From the NCBI GenBank assembly GCA_003255065.1, contig QAOA01006587.1:62001-126000 (forward strand): a stretch of DNA of 64,000 nt. The letters are read 5' to 3'. This DNA comes from Cercis canadensis. Lineage: Eukaryota; Streptophyta; Magnoliopsida; Fabales; Fabaceae. The translations under genes and the position numbers were made by a program. Shown here piece after piece: positions 1 to 14,790 of this stretch; the stretch's first letter is position 1, and each line of letters starts with the position of its first letter. The notes beneath the pieces are model-generated. The model did no database searches. It was given only the letters and a program-made list of their open reading frames with translations, and was not told the DNA's origin.

Positions 1-2534
1 CATAAGAATAGTCAATATATAAATGACATGTTTATAAGTTAATTATTTTTAAGTTTGTTTAAAAAATAAAATAAATTATATTTTATATCTAATAAATTAT
101 ATTTTATATCTAATAAAATACAAAAATTATATATGATTGTCACATCATTGTAATATAATATACTCATATAGTATTATAGAATCCCCGTAATTTTAATTAT
201 GCTCATTTAAACTTTTACTTATTTAGTTCAATTTTTACCATTCATCAAGTGTGTAACATGGCAAAAGTGTTATTGGTAAACATTAAGCAGTTCTCTTTCT
301 ATAGCCTGCTAAAATACTTTTAAGTAAATTACACATTGCTCTCAAATTTGGTAAGGTTACAAAACATTTCTTCTTGTTTCAAATTTTATGAAATAATTCC
401 TTCACGTATAATTCAAATTGAAGGTTTAATTATATTATACTAAAATTAAATAAATATTGTTAATAAGAGTTGACTCAATTAGTAGCTTCTACGTTGATAA
501 AATTTATTTTAATTTAAATTTTATTAGTATTTTTTATTGATAAAGATTCATTAATTACATTTTGTTATAAATGTTTGGTCAACAACTTAAATTAAAACAT
601 GTGATAAGAATTAAGAACCATATAAAACAAAAAGTGGGTTTGATTTACCCACCGAAAATTAGTAGCTAGTGATAATTAAGTTATCAAATGTTAAACCATT
701 AAATATGACCTAACAATTAGAAATTTGAATAATTTATTAAAAAAAGTAGGGATTGGAATATGAGTTAGTAGTGATAATCTTTAAGTTGATAAAAGCAAAA
801 GAGTTGTGAGTATTATATTATAGGGAGTTTTGTACCAACAAACATGTAGATCACCTAATAAAGGGGTATTATAGTTTAACCAAGGGTCTCGGGTTCGAGC
901 TCTTAAGTATGCAGCAATGTTTATTGAGAGAGCTTTGCCGCCCTTGTGATCCTTCCTGGCTTGAAACCGGATTAATTGGACGAAGCTCATATACCAATGA
1001 AAAACCAAAAATAGGGGAGTTTTGTAAGTTAGTGAATATTTTAAGTTGAGGCGCGTAGAAGAAACGCTCATTGACAAGAGACGAAGAGCGTGGGGTTGTT
1101 CCTTGCATGGAGCACTAGAGTCCGTAACAGCAGCACTTGCTGCACTCTCCCCGGCTTTTACCAATCATTTCAAAGGGAAGAAGGTTTTTTCAAAGTACAG
1201 AGGTTGGTGGGATTCATTTCACAGAGGGCAGAGGGGTAAGTTAAGTTGGTGAATATCACGGCACCCTTTTCAAAACAAAACTCTGTTTCACTTAACCAAT
1301 AAAAACCTATACATCGTACGCTTCACTGTCCGCCACCATTCTCGAACCAATAACTTTCTTGTCGATTCTAAAATGAATTCATCACGATTAAAATTAGATA
1401 AATTAACTTAAATAATATAAGTTTATAAATTATTTATGTAAATTTTTTTTTAAATTATTTATTAAAATTAAATAATTTTAATTATTTTAATATTTTAAAA
1501 ATGGAAGACTAAACACGCTAAAAGAAAAATAATGTATTTCATTAAATCACGTTAAAAAAGTAAAATAATTAAAATTATTCTATTTTAATAAATAATTTAA
1601 AAAATATATATTTTACATAAATATTTTATAAATATGTATTATTTAGATTAATTTACCTCAAAATTATACTTACAAAAAATTAAAATAAAATAGTTACTTC
1701 TCAAAAATTGATTCTTAATATTTTAAATTTTAAATATAATTTTTCAAAAATTTGTCAAAAAATACGTGTTTATATTCACATAATTATATCAAAACAATTC
1801 TATAATATAATGTAAAATACTTTTCAATCTACTAAATGACATGTAATAAAGTAATATTAAGATTATTCTAAAATTATAGTAAAAAGTATAATATATATGT
1901 ATATAATATATATACTTTTCTTGGCCTCCCAACAATTTCCCAATTAGCTCCCCACATTCCTCTCCCTTCCTTTCTTCCCCAATCAAACTTAAAGGAGAGA
2001 ACCACATGGGAGAGAACTGTGGGACTTCCTTACTTATATATATACAATTATTTTATCAAAGTTTCAACAACAAAAATTATTAGGGTATCCTTTAATGGTA
2101 AGTAGTTTAATTTTAATAGTTCAAACAATGTTACTTAGATTTTAAGTTATTCCTTCTAGAATTCTTTTATAAATTCTTTTCGAAATCAACTTTGATAGTA
2201 TATTTCTTTTATGAGAACTAATTCTCGAAAAATCATCTTCACCTAAGAACTTCTATATCGTCGCATTAAAAAAAAATCTGACACTGAATCAAATACATTT
2301 TATGACAGTTATTTGTTAAAACATTATTTTCTTTAAAATATTTAACAGATAATTTAATCAAATTAAGCATTTTTTTCTTAAGTTAATCAAAATTGAGTCA
2401 TAATCTTCCTGCTTGGGGAAAAACACTGTCAGACAACACCTGCAGACTGCAGTAGATGAGAATATTCGAATTCCAAGACCAATAAAAAAGAAGTAAAAAT
2501 GGCAGAAACATTTTTATATTTTTCAATTTATGTT
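1..2534. other. AT-rich intergenic DNA, no supported gene
   Basis: No gene is recognised. Most of the stretch is very AT-rich and full of stops. At 860-960 there is a sequence with a tRNA-promoter B-box-like core (GGGTTCGAGCT near 892) that may be a decayed SINE. A clearly GC-richer patch at about 1040-1345 is open in one frame on each strand (+ 1046-1252, - 1108-869), but neither reading resembles a family I know and the ends lack clear splice sites. It could be a captured gene fragment or a promoter/leader remnant. Confidence 0.5.
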
Positions 2535-3089
2535 GTTTGTATTGTCACTCTGCTTAGTGCTTCACACTAGCGAGGGAACATCGCGTGAGACTGCACGGCG
2601 TTGGAAAGTAAAGAGAGAGGAAAAAAGATGACTTCAGAGAGAGACAAAAAAGACACAGAAAATGAGAAAAATGCAAAAGAAGACAGGCTTTCGTCCAACA
2701 CGACCCAACAACGACAACTTCAACAAAGTTTTCTTTTCACAATATTCCACTCCGAAAGTTGAAACAGCCAAATAGAAAAAGAAAAGTGAACTTTGTTCTT
2801 ATTTCTTACCTNGTTTGTATTGTCACTCTGCTCAGTGCTTCACACTAGCGAGGGAACATCGCGTGAGACTGCACGGCGTTGGAAAGTAAAGAGAGAGGAA
2901 AAAAGATGACTTCAGAGAGAGACAAAAAAGACACAGAAAATGAGAAAAATGCAAAAGAAGACAGGCTTTCGTCCAACACGACCCAACAACGACAACTTCA
3001 ACAAAGTTTTCTTTTCACAATATTCCACTCCGAAAGTTGAAACAGCCAAATAGAAAAAGAAAAGTGAACTTTGTTCTTATTTCTTACCT
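2535..3089. repeat. Direct duplication around a single N (assembly scar) upstream of AGG
   Basis: Bases 2535-2811 and 2813-3089 are two 277-bp copies that differ visibly at about one base (TGCTTAGTGC versus TGCTCAGTGC), separated by one N at 2812. The pattern recurs elsewhere in the window and is best read as two contig ends of the same locus joined without merging. The segment lies just upstream of the AGG start codon, so the real promoter/leader of that gene is probably about 278 bp shorter than shown. Confidence 0.85.
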
Positions 3090-3329
3090 CTTCTATCCCC
3101 AAAACGTTCTGTCTCTCTTTGTGTTTTCAGTACCAGCAGCACAGATCCGACCCTTCTTTGATGGCGAAGACTTCATGGGGTCCATGAAGATTTCTGGGTC
3201 ACCCTTGTTTTGCCCAAAAATGTTGTCTTTGAGCTGAATTAATCACCTTTGTTACTGTTACTCACTCTGTCTCAAAGGGTATCTGGTTCAAGCTAGGGAT
3301 TTTCCAGTGGTATTGTTTGCCCAGCTGAG

Positions 3330-6300
3330 ATGGAATCGGGTGGGTCTGAATCCGCGAGCCCGATGACCCACCGGGTTCAGTCTTTGTCAGCTACTACAGA
3401 TACCAGAGGGAAGCATAGGATACAGGCGGAATTGAAACGGCTGGAGCAGGAAGCAAGATTCTTGGAGGTACTAAAAATTTTAAAACCTCATCAGCAAGTT
3501 TTGGAGTTTTCGTTCATTGTTGGGATGGTTCTTTGTTTTTGTCTAGTGTGGTATTTTGGTTAGTCTATTTCACTATTTGATCGGAAGCGTTTGTTGTCTG
3601 TTTTTGAAATGAGAAATTGTAGTATAGAAAAAAATTTGATTGTGTCAGTAGTGTAGCCCCAAAGATTATGAAGTTACATTAGTTGAAGATAAAGTTATTA
3701 GTTCAGTTGATTAGCTCTGTCTCATTTGGTTAATTGCTGGGTTAAACAAAGTCAAATTGGGAATAAGATGTAGCAGATTCTCTTCATATACTTTGGACAT
3801 GCTATTATGGTCCATGTACCTCTATTATGGGATGGTTAAAGGGCTGTTGTATCATTAAATGCAAGCAAGTCTGGGGAAACTTTCCCCCTTGAGTGTTTTC
3901 AGGTAATCATATTTTATCCATACATGTATGTTTTTAGACAATTATGTTGAAACACTTGATTTATCAATTAGGCTTAGTGAATGAACAGAATTATAGCTGG
4001 CAATCTTGAGAAAGAGGTGTGAACAATTGTGCAAAGGATCCATTCATTATAGTTCATGAGTCATCTCTGAGGAAGTCCATTTTCATCAGTAGTAGATAAA
4101 ATGATTGATGATACTTACTGTCTTTTTATAGTTGAAGCTTTTGGTTTGGACAACTACGCTTTTGTTTTGGAAGATCCCAGAAAATCCATTCATGGACAAG
4201 AAGTATTCCAAGGGCATAGAATCTGTTTGTCATGACTCAACTGACAATTTTTTTAGTTATCACCCTTTTAACTAGTGGCAGCTTGCTTTAATACTCAAAC
4301 ACCCTATGGTCATCACAGATAACTGGAAATGAAGGCAGATAATGGCATTTCAAGATTTTACAAAGTTTTCTGTATTGCACCTTTTAGGTGCCTTTTCCAA
4401 ATCTTAGTACCAAGACCACAACCTCCTGAATTCCTTCTCTGGGTAAACGTCTACTCTCGGGATTTCTTTTTTGTTTGGGGAGTTGGTGGACTNNNNNNNN
4501 NNNNNNNNNNNNNNGGGGGGGGGGGGGGGGGGGGGGGGTTGGTGTTGCCAGCTATTTTTTTGGCATTAGTAATAATTTCGTTGTCCATTAACCTTGGCTA
4601 GTATCCTCAAAGTACATATAATTGCAATTTACATAGTTGTCTTACAGTACTATATGCTTAACATAACTTTTTCCATTAGATTCTATTCTAAAGAGGGTTT
4701 ATTTAACTGCAAAGGTAACAATATCATGAAATAGGTAACTCAATTCAATTGAGTCTTACAGTTCTCGTCATTTTTAGTCCTTATCTGTTACCAACTTATT
4801 ACTTTCCCATTTTGTTTTTCAATTCTTTCTAACAATTATTAAGCACCAAGTCAAAAATATGCTAACTGTATCTTTGGATCTAGTTTTACTAGCAATCCTC
4901 AAATTTTGTCTTTTATCCTAAAGCAACACATGATAAGATGGAGGGAATATGATTTCAATCAAGGTCCTCAGGGAAGTTGGAATGCAAAGGTGTTATGGGG
5001 CAGGGACATGAGGGTAATGCTTTGAGAGCTTGATTTAGATCTTTTAGCGAGTTTTGTGAACTAGATCAAACTGAATAGTAGACCAAACCAACACCCCCCC
5101 TCCCCCCACTGCCTTGATTGACGTCTTACAACTAAGACCTTCAAATTTAGTTGGGAAAGAAAGCTGGAAATATCAGTTGGTTGTGGTGGGGGTGGGGGGT
5201 TGGGGGCGGAGTCAACCTGTGTATGTTGCTGCCAATTCCTGATATGAGTTCTTGGACTCCTAGTTTAGAAAAAGACATTGAGCAATCACTGCTGAATATT
5301 TACCGAGGACTAATTTCCTATGTGTAATTATCTTCATCAATTGAAATGGAAAGCAAAACATTGTTATTGAGCTATTTTCAACCTTTGGCTCCTACCTCAA
5401 GACAGGTTCACCTGAAGCACCGACACTTCAAGAAAGGAGTCGTGTTCATGTCCAAAGCGTGTCAAACATGCATATCTACACTTGACACTTCAAATTATAT
5501 CTAGGTTTTGCTGTGTTAGGTATCATAGCTTGTCAGCAACTAACATTTAGTAGATGTGGGGCTGCTAAGAGTTTTCAATTAAATGCATGTTCAAATATTA
5601 ATGTGTTGTCTGAAACTGTGCAATATCAATTATTACCTAGTTGACATGATTCCCTATCTTGTAAGGCTAGAAGTAAGCATTAATTTCTCAGATATATTGG
5701 TTGTGCTGTGTGTTATTTCAGGATGCCCTAAATGGAAGTGGCTGACTGTATAGATCACTTTGAATGCGAATGCCTGAAAGTATGTCCTGTTTTATGGGGC
5801 ATGTTTCCTCAGAATGAAACTGCTCCCTGTGCTATTGCCCTATCATCTGGGGGTTTAGCAGATGCTTGTTATTAGGACCCTTATATTATTTGTGAACACA
5901 AGGTTTGGTCTCTTTTATTTCTGAATTTGTAGGGAGATCAGATATGAAAACTCTTGGGACAAGAAATCTCAGAATTCTATAAGGAACCTGGCTTTTTATG
6001 CTAGTCAGGACAACTGGGTATGCTTGTCCTAATGAGTAGAGGGATAGAGGGAATTGTAGTACTAGATGAAAGGGTAGTTCAATCTTTTTCCTGATGGCTT
6101 GACCAAATTACTTCTTTGGTTTCACTTTTTTTTTTTATTAACATTCTCATTACTTCGCTACTCTTTGAAATTAAATTCCTTGTTCATCTTTCTAGCTGCT
6201 GGTTTGTTGTGTAAGTTTCAAAGTTTCAAACCCTCTTACTTTTATGATACGGAAATATAGCAGATCTAGGCAAGATTCTGGTGAGTTTTTAATTGGGAGG

Positions 6301-6767
6301 TTGATTGTAGTTCTTGGCCTTTCCTTTCCATCACTATTAATTCAAGTTTCCAAACCTGTTGCATTGCCAATGTTTCAATTTTTCTATAAATTGAATGCAG
6401 GAAGAGCTGGAACAGCTTGAAAAGATGGACAAAGTATCTGCATCGTGCAAAGAGTAAGTTAAATACAAGGATAGAAAAATCTTTTAGTCTAACACACAAT
6501 TTTGATTTTAATCAATTTTCCATATAATGCTTGTTTGCCAGAATGCTGAGTAATGTGGAAACAAGATCTGATCCGTTACTCCCTGCGTAAAATCTCTTCT
6601 CTGAAACTCTGCATCTTCAATATTGCATCTGCATATTCTCATTGACTAATTTTTCAAGAGCTCTATTTTCCTGGTTTCACAGAACTATTGGCCCGTTGAA
6701 TCCTTTATGGGATCGATGGTTTGAAGGCCCCCAAGATTCCAAAGGCTGCAGATGCTGGATACTCTGA
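3330..6767 (+). CDS. AGG2: Heterotrimeric G-protein gamma subunit, AGG1/AGG2 type
   Basis: Four coding exons: 3330-3467, 6401-6453, 6542-6586 and 6683-6767. They join in frame with GT/AG borders to give 106 residues, close to the roughly 100 of type-A plant G-gamma proteins. The protein pairs with G-beta (AGB1) at the plasma membrane in heterotrimeric G-protein signalling. Residues 28-62 form the charged coiled coil that contacts G-beta. The family motifs DPLLP (74-78) and NPLWDRWFEGP (86-96) follow. The C-terminus is CRCWIL: CWIL (103-106) is a CaaX box ending in Leu, which favours geranylgeranylation, and Cys101 is a possible S-acylation site. Intron 1 is 2.9 kb and contains an N gap with a poly-G run. 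The 3' end faces the ARF-like gene about 570 bp away. Calling it AGG2 rather than AGG1 rests only on gene order matching Arabidopsis At3g22942; the protein alone cannot separate them. Confidence 0.93.
4493..4538. other. N gap followed by a 24-base poly-G run, in AGG intron 1
   Basis: There are 22 Ns (4493-4514) followed at once by 24 Gs (4515-4538). A G homopolymer beside a gap is typical of a sequencing or assembly failure. Any reading frame across it is meaningless. Confidence 0.9.
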
Positions 6768-7334
6768 TGAATATTGCATACTGCGGGCATTATTGTCTCT
6801 TGATAGAGGCTTCAACCAATAGATTGTCACAGTATTACATTCTTTTCTTTTTTTCCTTTCCTTTTTCTTGGATTGGGGTGGAAAGTTTGACAGAGTTTTG
6901 TAACAATATATTGTTATTGGAAAATTTTCATGAAATGCTTCATTGTGCAGATGACAATTATAGTAAATACATATCACTTTCATGTTTCAGGAGCAGCTTA
7001 GTTTTGCAGATGATAAGTATATATCAACATCTTGTCATTGACAATTAATGCTAGACATTTTCTCAGGTGCCAAGTGCACTGAATGAGTAGAGGTTTCAAG
7101 GTCTTAGGTTCAAATGTTTCCCCTATCTCCCTCCCAAATCGAGTGAAAGGAACACCTTTAGTAAATGACATGATTCATCAGGTCAATAAATTTTACACGA
7201 ATTGAAACAGAAACAATCTACAAATTTGCTTCACTTGACTCTTGAAAGTATAGATGCTACACAGATTTTTGTCACTCAAATTCAAGAATACATGAAAAAT
7301 GAGTCTCGTTGTCAGTTTCCATCAGCGCCCAACT

Positions 7335-10643
<3,309 letters not shown>

Positions 10644-11180
10644 TCACCTACAAAACCAATAACCAAGCAAACCAATTAACTCATAGAAACCCATCAACGG
10701 GAAACAAAAAAATAAACTATAAATCTGATTTTTTGTTTTTCCACGAAAGAATCTAACTTTAGTTGGATCAAGGCCAAAAATTTACAGATCGATGAAATTG
10801 CAAGCACGAGGAAGAGAATGATCGAACCTGGTTCGGTTTCTGAGGAGATCGTGCGGATTGTAAAGAGAGAGATTTCTTTTGGTCTGGTTACACAGATGGG
10901 GTGGTTGGATTTTGCATATCCCAAATGTGATTTTATGAAGAATTTTTTGATTTTTTTGCTGTGAAAGTTTATGCGATGCCTTTGAAGGTGCGAATATAAA
11001 ATTGGAGTTTGGATGAGACTCTAAGGAAGAAACGTGGACGGTCGATTGATGTCGGCGCCAGCATGGCAGATGATGGCTGAGTGGAAAGCCACGTCAGCCA
11101 TTAGCAAAACCCACCACCAGGATTTTTTTTTTTTTTATAAGTAAATAGTGACTATATTTTGTAATAAAGGGGATTCGAAG
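10644..11180. other. Leader and promoter region of the ARF-like gene
   Basis: On the minus strand this holds the presumed 5' leader, probably with one intron (acceptor near 10650, donor near 10828), and upstream DNA. The part at 11020-11110 is GC-richer and contains CACGT-type cores. No independent reading frame is supported. Confidence 0.4.
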
Positions 11181-11728
11181 CATTGTTTTAAAAATTGGAT
11201 CAAACCAGGTAGTTCTACTGGTGCCCAGTTTAGATTCTGATTCAGTTAGGGAGAGTTAAACCAGTGAACCGGTCCGATTTTACATAATTGGACGGTTCAT
11301 TGAATTATTTTTTTAAAAAAAAAATTGAATCATTTTGAAAAAAATCTGAAAACTTTTCACCAAGAGATTCAAACCCCCTTTCTAAAGGAAGAGGATAAGA
11401 GACTTGAACCACCAAATTAATATTTTTTTATGAATAAATTTGTATTATAATTTACTTATTCACATTTAGATTGTATAATGAATAAGTATTGGTCATAAGA
11501 GAATTTAAACCCTCCTTTTAAGGAAGAGAGAAAATATTTGTCACTAGGCCAACTTTAATTTTATTAACAAATTTGCATAAAAATATATTTATTATAATTT
11601 AGAATATACAATATGCACATTAAATATTATATTTATGACGTCACTAGTCCGACCATTTGGTCCAACCGATTCAACTGGTGCTCATCCTCTAAAATGATTT
11701 GTTTACCGGTCTGATTTTTAAAACATTG
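11181..11728. mobile_element. hAT-like MITE, copy 1 (548 bp)
   Basis: The left end begins CATTGTTTTAAAAA and the right end finishes TTTTTAAAACATTG, giving terminal inverted repeats of 14 bp with one mismatch. The ends are CA...TG, as in the hAT superfamily. The flanks are ATTCGAAG (11173-11180) and ATTCGAAA (11729-11736), an 8-bp target duplication with one mismatch, the length expected for hAT. There is no coding capacity. It is closely related along its length to the element at 56867-57362 in the same orientation, for example in the shared motifs TTTTACATAATTGGA, CACTAGGCCAA/CATTAGGCCAA and TTTATGACGTCA. Confidence 0.88.
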
Positions 11729-11760
11729 ATTCGAAAAGAAAAAAGAAGTAAAGACATTAA

Positions 11761-13541
11761 GGGTGTATTTGGATGAGGTATTTGTAGAGTGTAATATATT
11801 TGTAGAGTGTATTTGAAATATTAATTTTGAATTACACTATTTGTGTAATTTTTTAAGGTATTTTTAAAATTTCAATGTATTTTTATAATAACTTCCAAAA
11901 TCTCAATATAATATATTTCAAATTCACTCAAAATATAATGTATTTCAAATTCATTTTTTTTCTCCCTAAGCCCTTGATATCTCTCCCCCTCCCTCGAGCC
12001 TTTGAAACTCCTATGGGAACGCCTTCTCAACCGCTCCACCGACGAGTATGAGCTCGTCGAGCTCCAAAAGGAGAATGTAAACGACATGCACAAATGCCTC
12101 ACCGGGTGGGATTTGATGTGGCTTAGCTTCGGCTCCGTCATTGGCTCTGGTATTTTCGTGATCACTAGCCAAGAAGCCTGTGATCATGCCAGACCTGCAA
12201 TTGTGCTATCTTACGCTGCTCATAGGCTCTCGGCGTTGCTCTCATTGTTCTACTACACAGAATTTGCAGTCGAGGTTCTAGTTGCCGAAGGTTCATTTTC
12301 TTTTCTCTATATTGAATTGGGTGACTTTGTGGCGTTTATAGGTGCTGGGAATATCCTTTTAGAGGCTATTGTGGGTGATGCTAGACTAGGTCGCTCTTGG
12401 TCTTCGTATTTCGCAAGTATGATTAAGAACAACCTTGATTTCTTGCGAATTAGAGTGAATGCTTTCAAAGAAGGGTTCAATATGCTAGATCCATGTGCTG
12501 TTTTGGTGCTTCTGATTGCTAATGGTATTGCAATGAGTCGAACTAGAAGAACCTCTATCTTGAATTGGCTTAGTTCTATAGCAACTACTATAATCATTGT
12601 GTTCATAGTTGTGGTTGGGTTTACTCATGCCAAGACTTCAAATTTGGTGCCTTTTTTTCTCATTTGGGGTAAAGGGAGTTTTCCAAGCTACGACAATAGT
12701 GTATTGGTCCTACACTGGTTTTGACATGGTAGCAACCATGGCTGAAGAAACAGAATCCTTCAAAGGATATACCAATGGGTTTGGTTGGTTCAATGACTAT
12801 GATTATTGTGATTTATTGTTTGATGGCTTTGGCACTCACCATGATGCAGAAATACACAGATTGATAGGGATGTTGCATATTCAGTTGCCTTTGTAAAAAT
12901 TGGCATGACTTGGGCTAAGTATCTTGTGAGTATATGTGCTTTGAAGGGATGACTACAAGCTTGTTGGTTGGATCTCTAGGGCAAGCTAGCTACATGACTC
13001 ATATTGCAAGATCCCATATAATCCCACCCTTCTTTGCTCTTGTTCACCCAAAGACTGGAACCTCTATTAATGCTACTATGTTGATTACTATAAGCAGTGC
13101 AGTTGTTGCCCTTTTCTCTAGTTTAGATGTTTTGTCAAGTGTTTTCTCTTGTAGCACCCTATATATTTTTATGCTTATGGTTGTTGCATTGCTGGTGAGG
13201 CAATATTATGTTAGGGAAACCACGTCACAGAACGATTTGATTAAAGTTGTTGTATGCTTATTGCATTGTAATGTGATTACATTGCATTGCATTGCACGTC
13301 CATGTTTTGTGATTGATTGTTTTCTTATATTTTTCTTTTACTAATTAAAGAATGTGATTTGAAGGAGTCTTGTAATGTCTATCAATAATTTTGAATATTG
13401 TTGTTAAATTACTTTTTTTTTTTTTATTATAGAGTGTATCTAAACAAACTATTTTATAAATACATGTATTTGAAATGTTACATTCAATTACATATATTTG
13501 AAATACACAATAATTTATCAAATACCCCATCCAAATATAAC
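11761..13541. mobile_element. Non-autonomous TIR transposon carrying a host gene fragment (Pack-type)
   Basis: The left end (11761) reads GGGTGTATTTGGATGAGG and the reverse complement of the right end (13541) reads GTTATATTTGGATGGGG. Within these, 19 bp (TATTTGGATG, A or G, then GGTATTTG) match at 18 positions. Subterminal TGTATTTGAAAT-like motifs recur on both sides. Both ends abut TTAA (11757-11760 and 13542-13545), compatible with a 3-bp TTA/TAA target of PIF/Harbinger-type elements or with a TTAA target; I cannot tell which. Between the ends lies the broken amino-acid transporter sequence and no transposase. A DNA transposon that captured gene sequence is the simplest reading. Confidence 0.72.
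12002..13260 (+). pseudogene. Cationic amino-acid transporter (CAT family, APC superfamily) fragment
   Basis: Translation in shifting frames gives most of a plant CAT transporter. It includes the GSVIGSGIFV helix-1 motif, LSYAAHRLSALLS, YTEFAVE, ELGDFVAFIGAGNILLE, YTGFDMVATMAEET, ALKGMTTSLLVG, and SYMTHIARSHIIPPFFALVHPKTG. Frames break near 12650, 12765, 12865 (in-frame stops TGA TAG) and 12945, so no full-length transporter can be made. The conserved glycines around residue 60 are also changed (HARPAIV for the usual AGPA). The last membrane helices and C-terminus are missing, and I see no introns in the surviving part. It sits wholly inside the TIR element 11761-13541, so it is probably a captured copy rather than a resident gene. 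Confidence 0.9.
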
Positions 13542-13966
13542 TTAATTTTATGACTAGAAGTACACTTTACTTAGCTAGAACTCTTCCTCCCTTGTGTTAT
13601 AAAACTTGAAAAAAAAAACATACTAAGGACATGTGCTTTCCTAAAATATGGTGCAATATAATCAAACTAATTTTTTTGATCTTATATGATTATTCTACTT
13701 ATATGATTATGCCGTTGATTTATGTAATTATTTTGTTTATTTTTAAACATTATAACTATAACTATATATACAAATAAAGTATTTTAGTCATTTTTTTTTT
13801 TGTGTGTTAAGCATTTGATTAAAAATTTATTTTTTTAACACTTTATAATGATTTATTCAAAGTTTTAAAACCTAAAAATAATTCTCATTTTTTGGTAAAA
13901 TTCTACTTTTCACTGTTTAAGCCTTTATATTTTCATTCTAGAAAAAAGGTTCTTATATACTAATAT

Positions 13967-14782
13967 CTATGTAGCATGAGTATGGATACGAGTTTTGTAT
14001 CTGGTATTGGTACAAAACGCAGATACAATATTTTAAAAAAAATAAAGGTACGGGTACGTTACGTCATATATATATATATATATTAAATAAAAAAATCTTA
14101 AAATTATCTAAACATTAAAAATATTAACCATTAAAAATACATCAGCATATAAAATTAATTTTATTCAGCCCATCTAAATTAGCCTTTTACTCTAACGTCT
14201 AATTTAACTAATAAAAATAATATAAATATATATTAAAAAAAAAACAAAAAACAAAGAGAAGAGAGAGAACAAGTGTCCTCTCTTACGGCTCCCTCTTTCC
14301 TCGCCCTTATCTTCTTCTTCGAGCCATCACCAGAGCTCCACCTTGCCAACCTACGCATTATAGTCACCACCAAATCTCCACTGTGCCAGATCTACATCGT
14401 CACCGACTCCTTCGAGCTCAACCACCAGAGCTTGAGGAATCTGATGATGTTTATACAAGAAATCGAACCAACGGGAAGGAATGGCAGTTGTGCTTTCTCT
14501 ATTCTTCTGCAATTCCACTTTTCATGCTTTAATTTGGGGCAACTCGTGCATTTCATTACAATTTTGGCAAGCCTGGAGCTCCTGTCCACATGATAGAAAT
14601 GACATCCAAAGAAGTTCATACAAGTCCCAAAACCGATGGCCATCAACATTCTAAACACAAAAAAAAAAAAAAAAAAAAAAAAAGCTGCTGGTATGTGTTT
14701 CCTGCATGGGAACACGTTTTATGTTTCAGATACATACCCGAAACAGGTATGTTCCCAATTTTAACGTTTCGGTGCTTCATAG
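13967..14782. mobile_element. Probable second TIR element with a GC-richer insert
   Basis: The left end is CTATGTAGCAT and the reverse complement of the right end is CTATGAAGCAC. The subterminal regions on both sides carry GGATACG/GGTATG and GTTTTGTATCTG-like repeats. The flanks ACTAATAT (13959-13966) and ACTAATAC (14783-14790) look like an 8-bp target duplication with one mismatch. Inside, 14262-14658 is much less AT-rich than its surroundings, is open for 106 codons on + (14273-14593), and ends in 25 As (14659-14683). I do not recognise the insert; it could be a captured gene fragment or a retroposed transcript. Confidence 0.45.
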
Positions 14783-14790
14783 ACTAATAC

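Noticed and set aside
4329..4601. 90-codon ORF with a poly-Gly stretch
   Set aside because: It runs through an N gap and a poly-G artefact in AGG intron 1.
12307..12606. 99-codon minus-strand ORF
   Set aside because: It is opposite the transporter pseudogene, whose plus-strand text clearly matches the CAT family.
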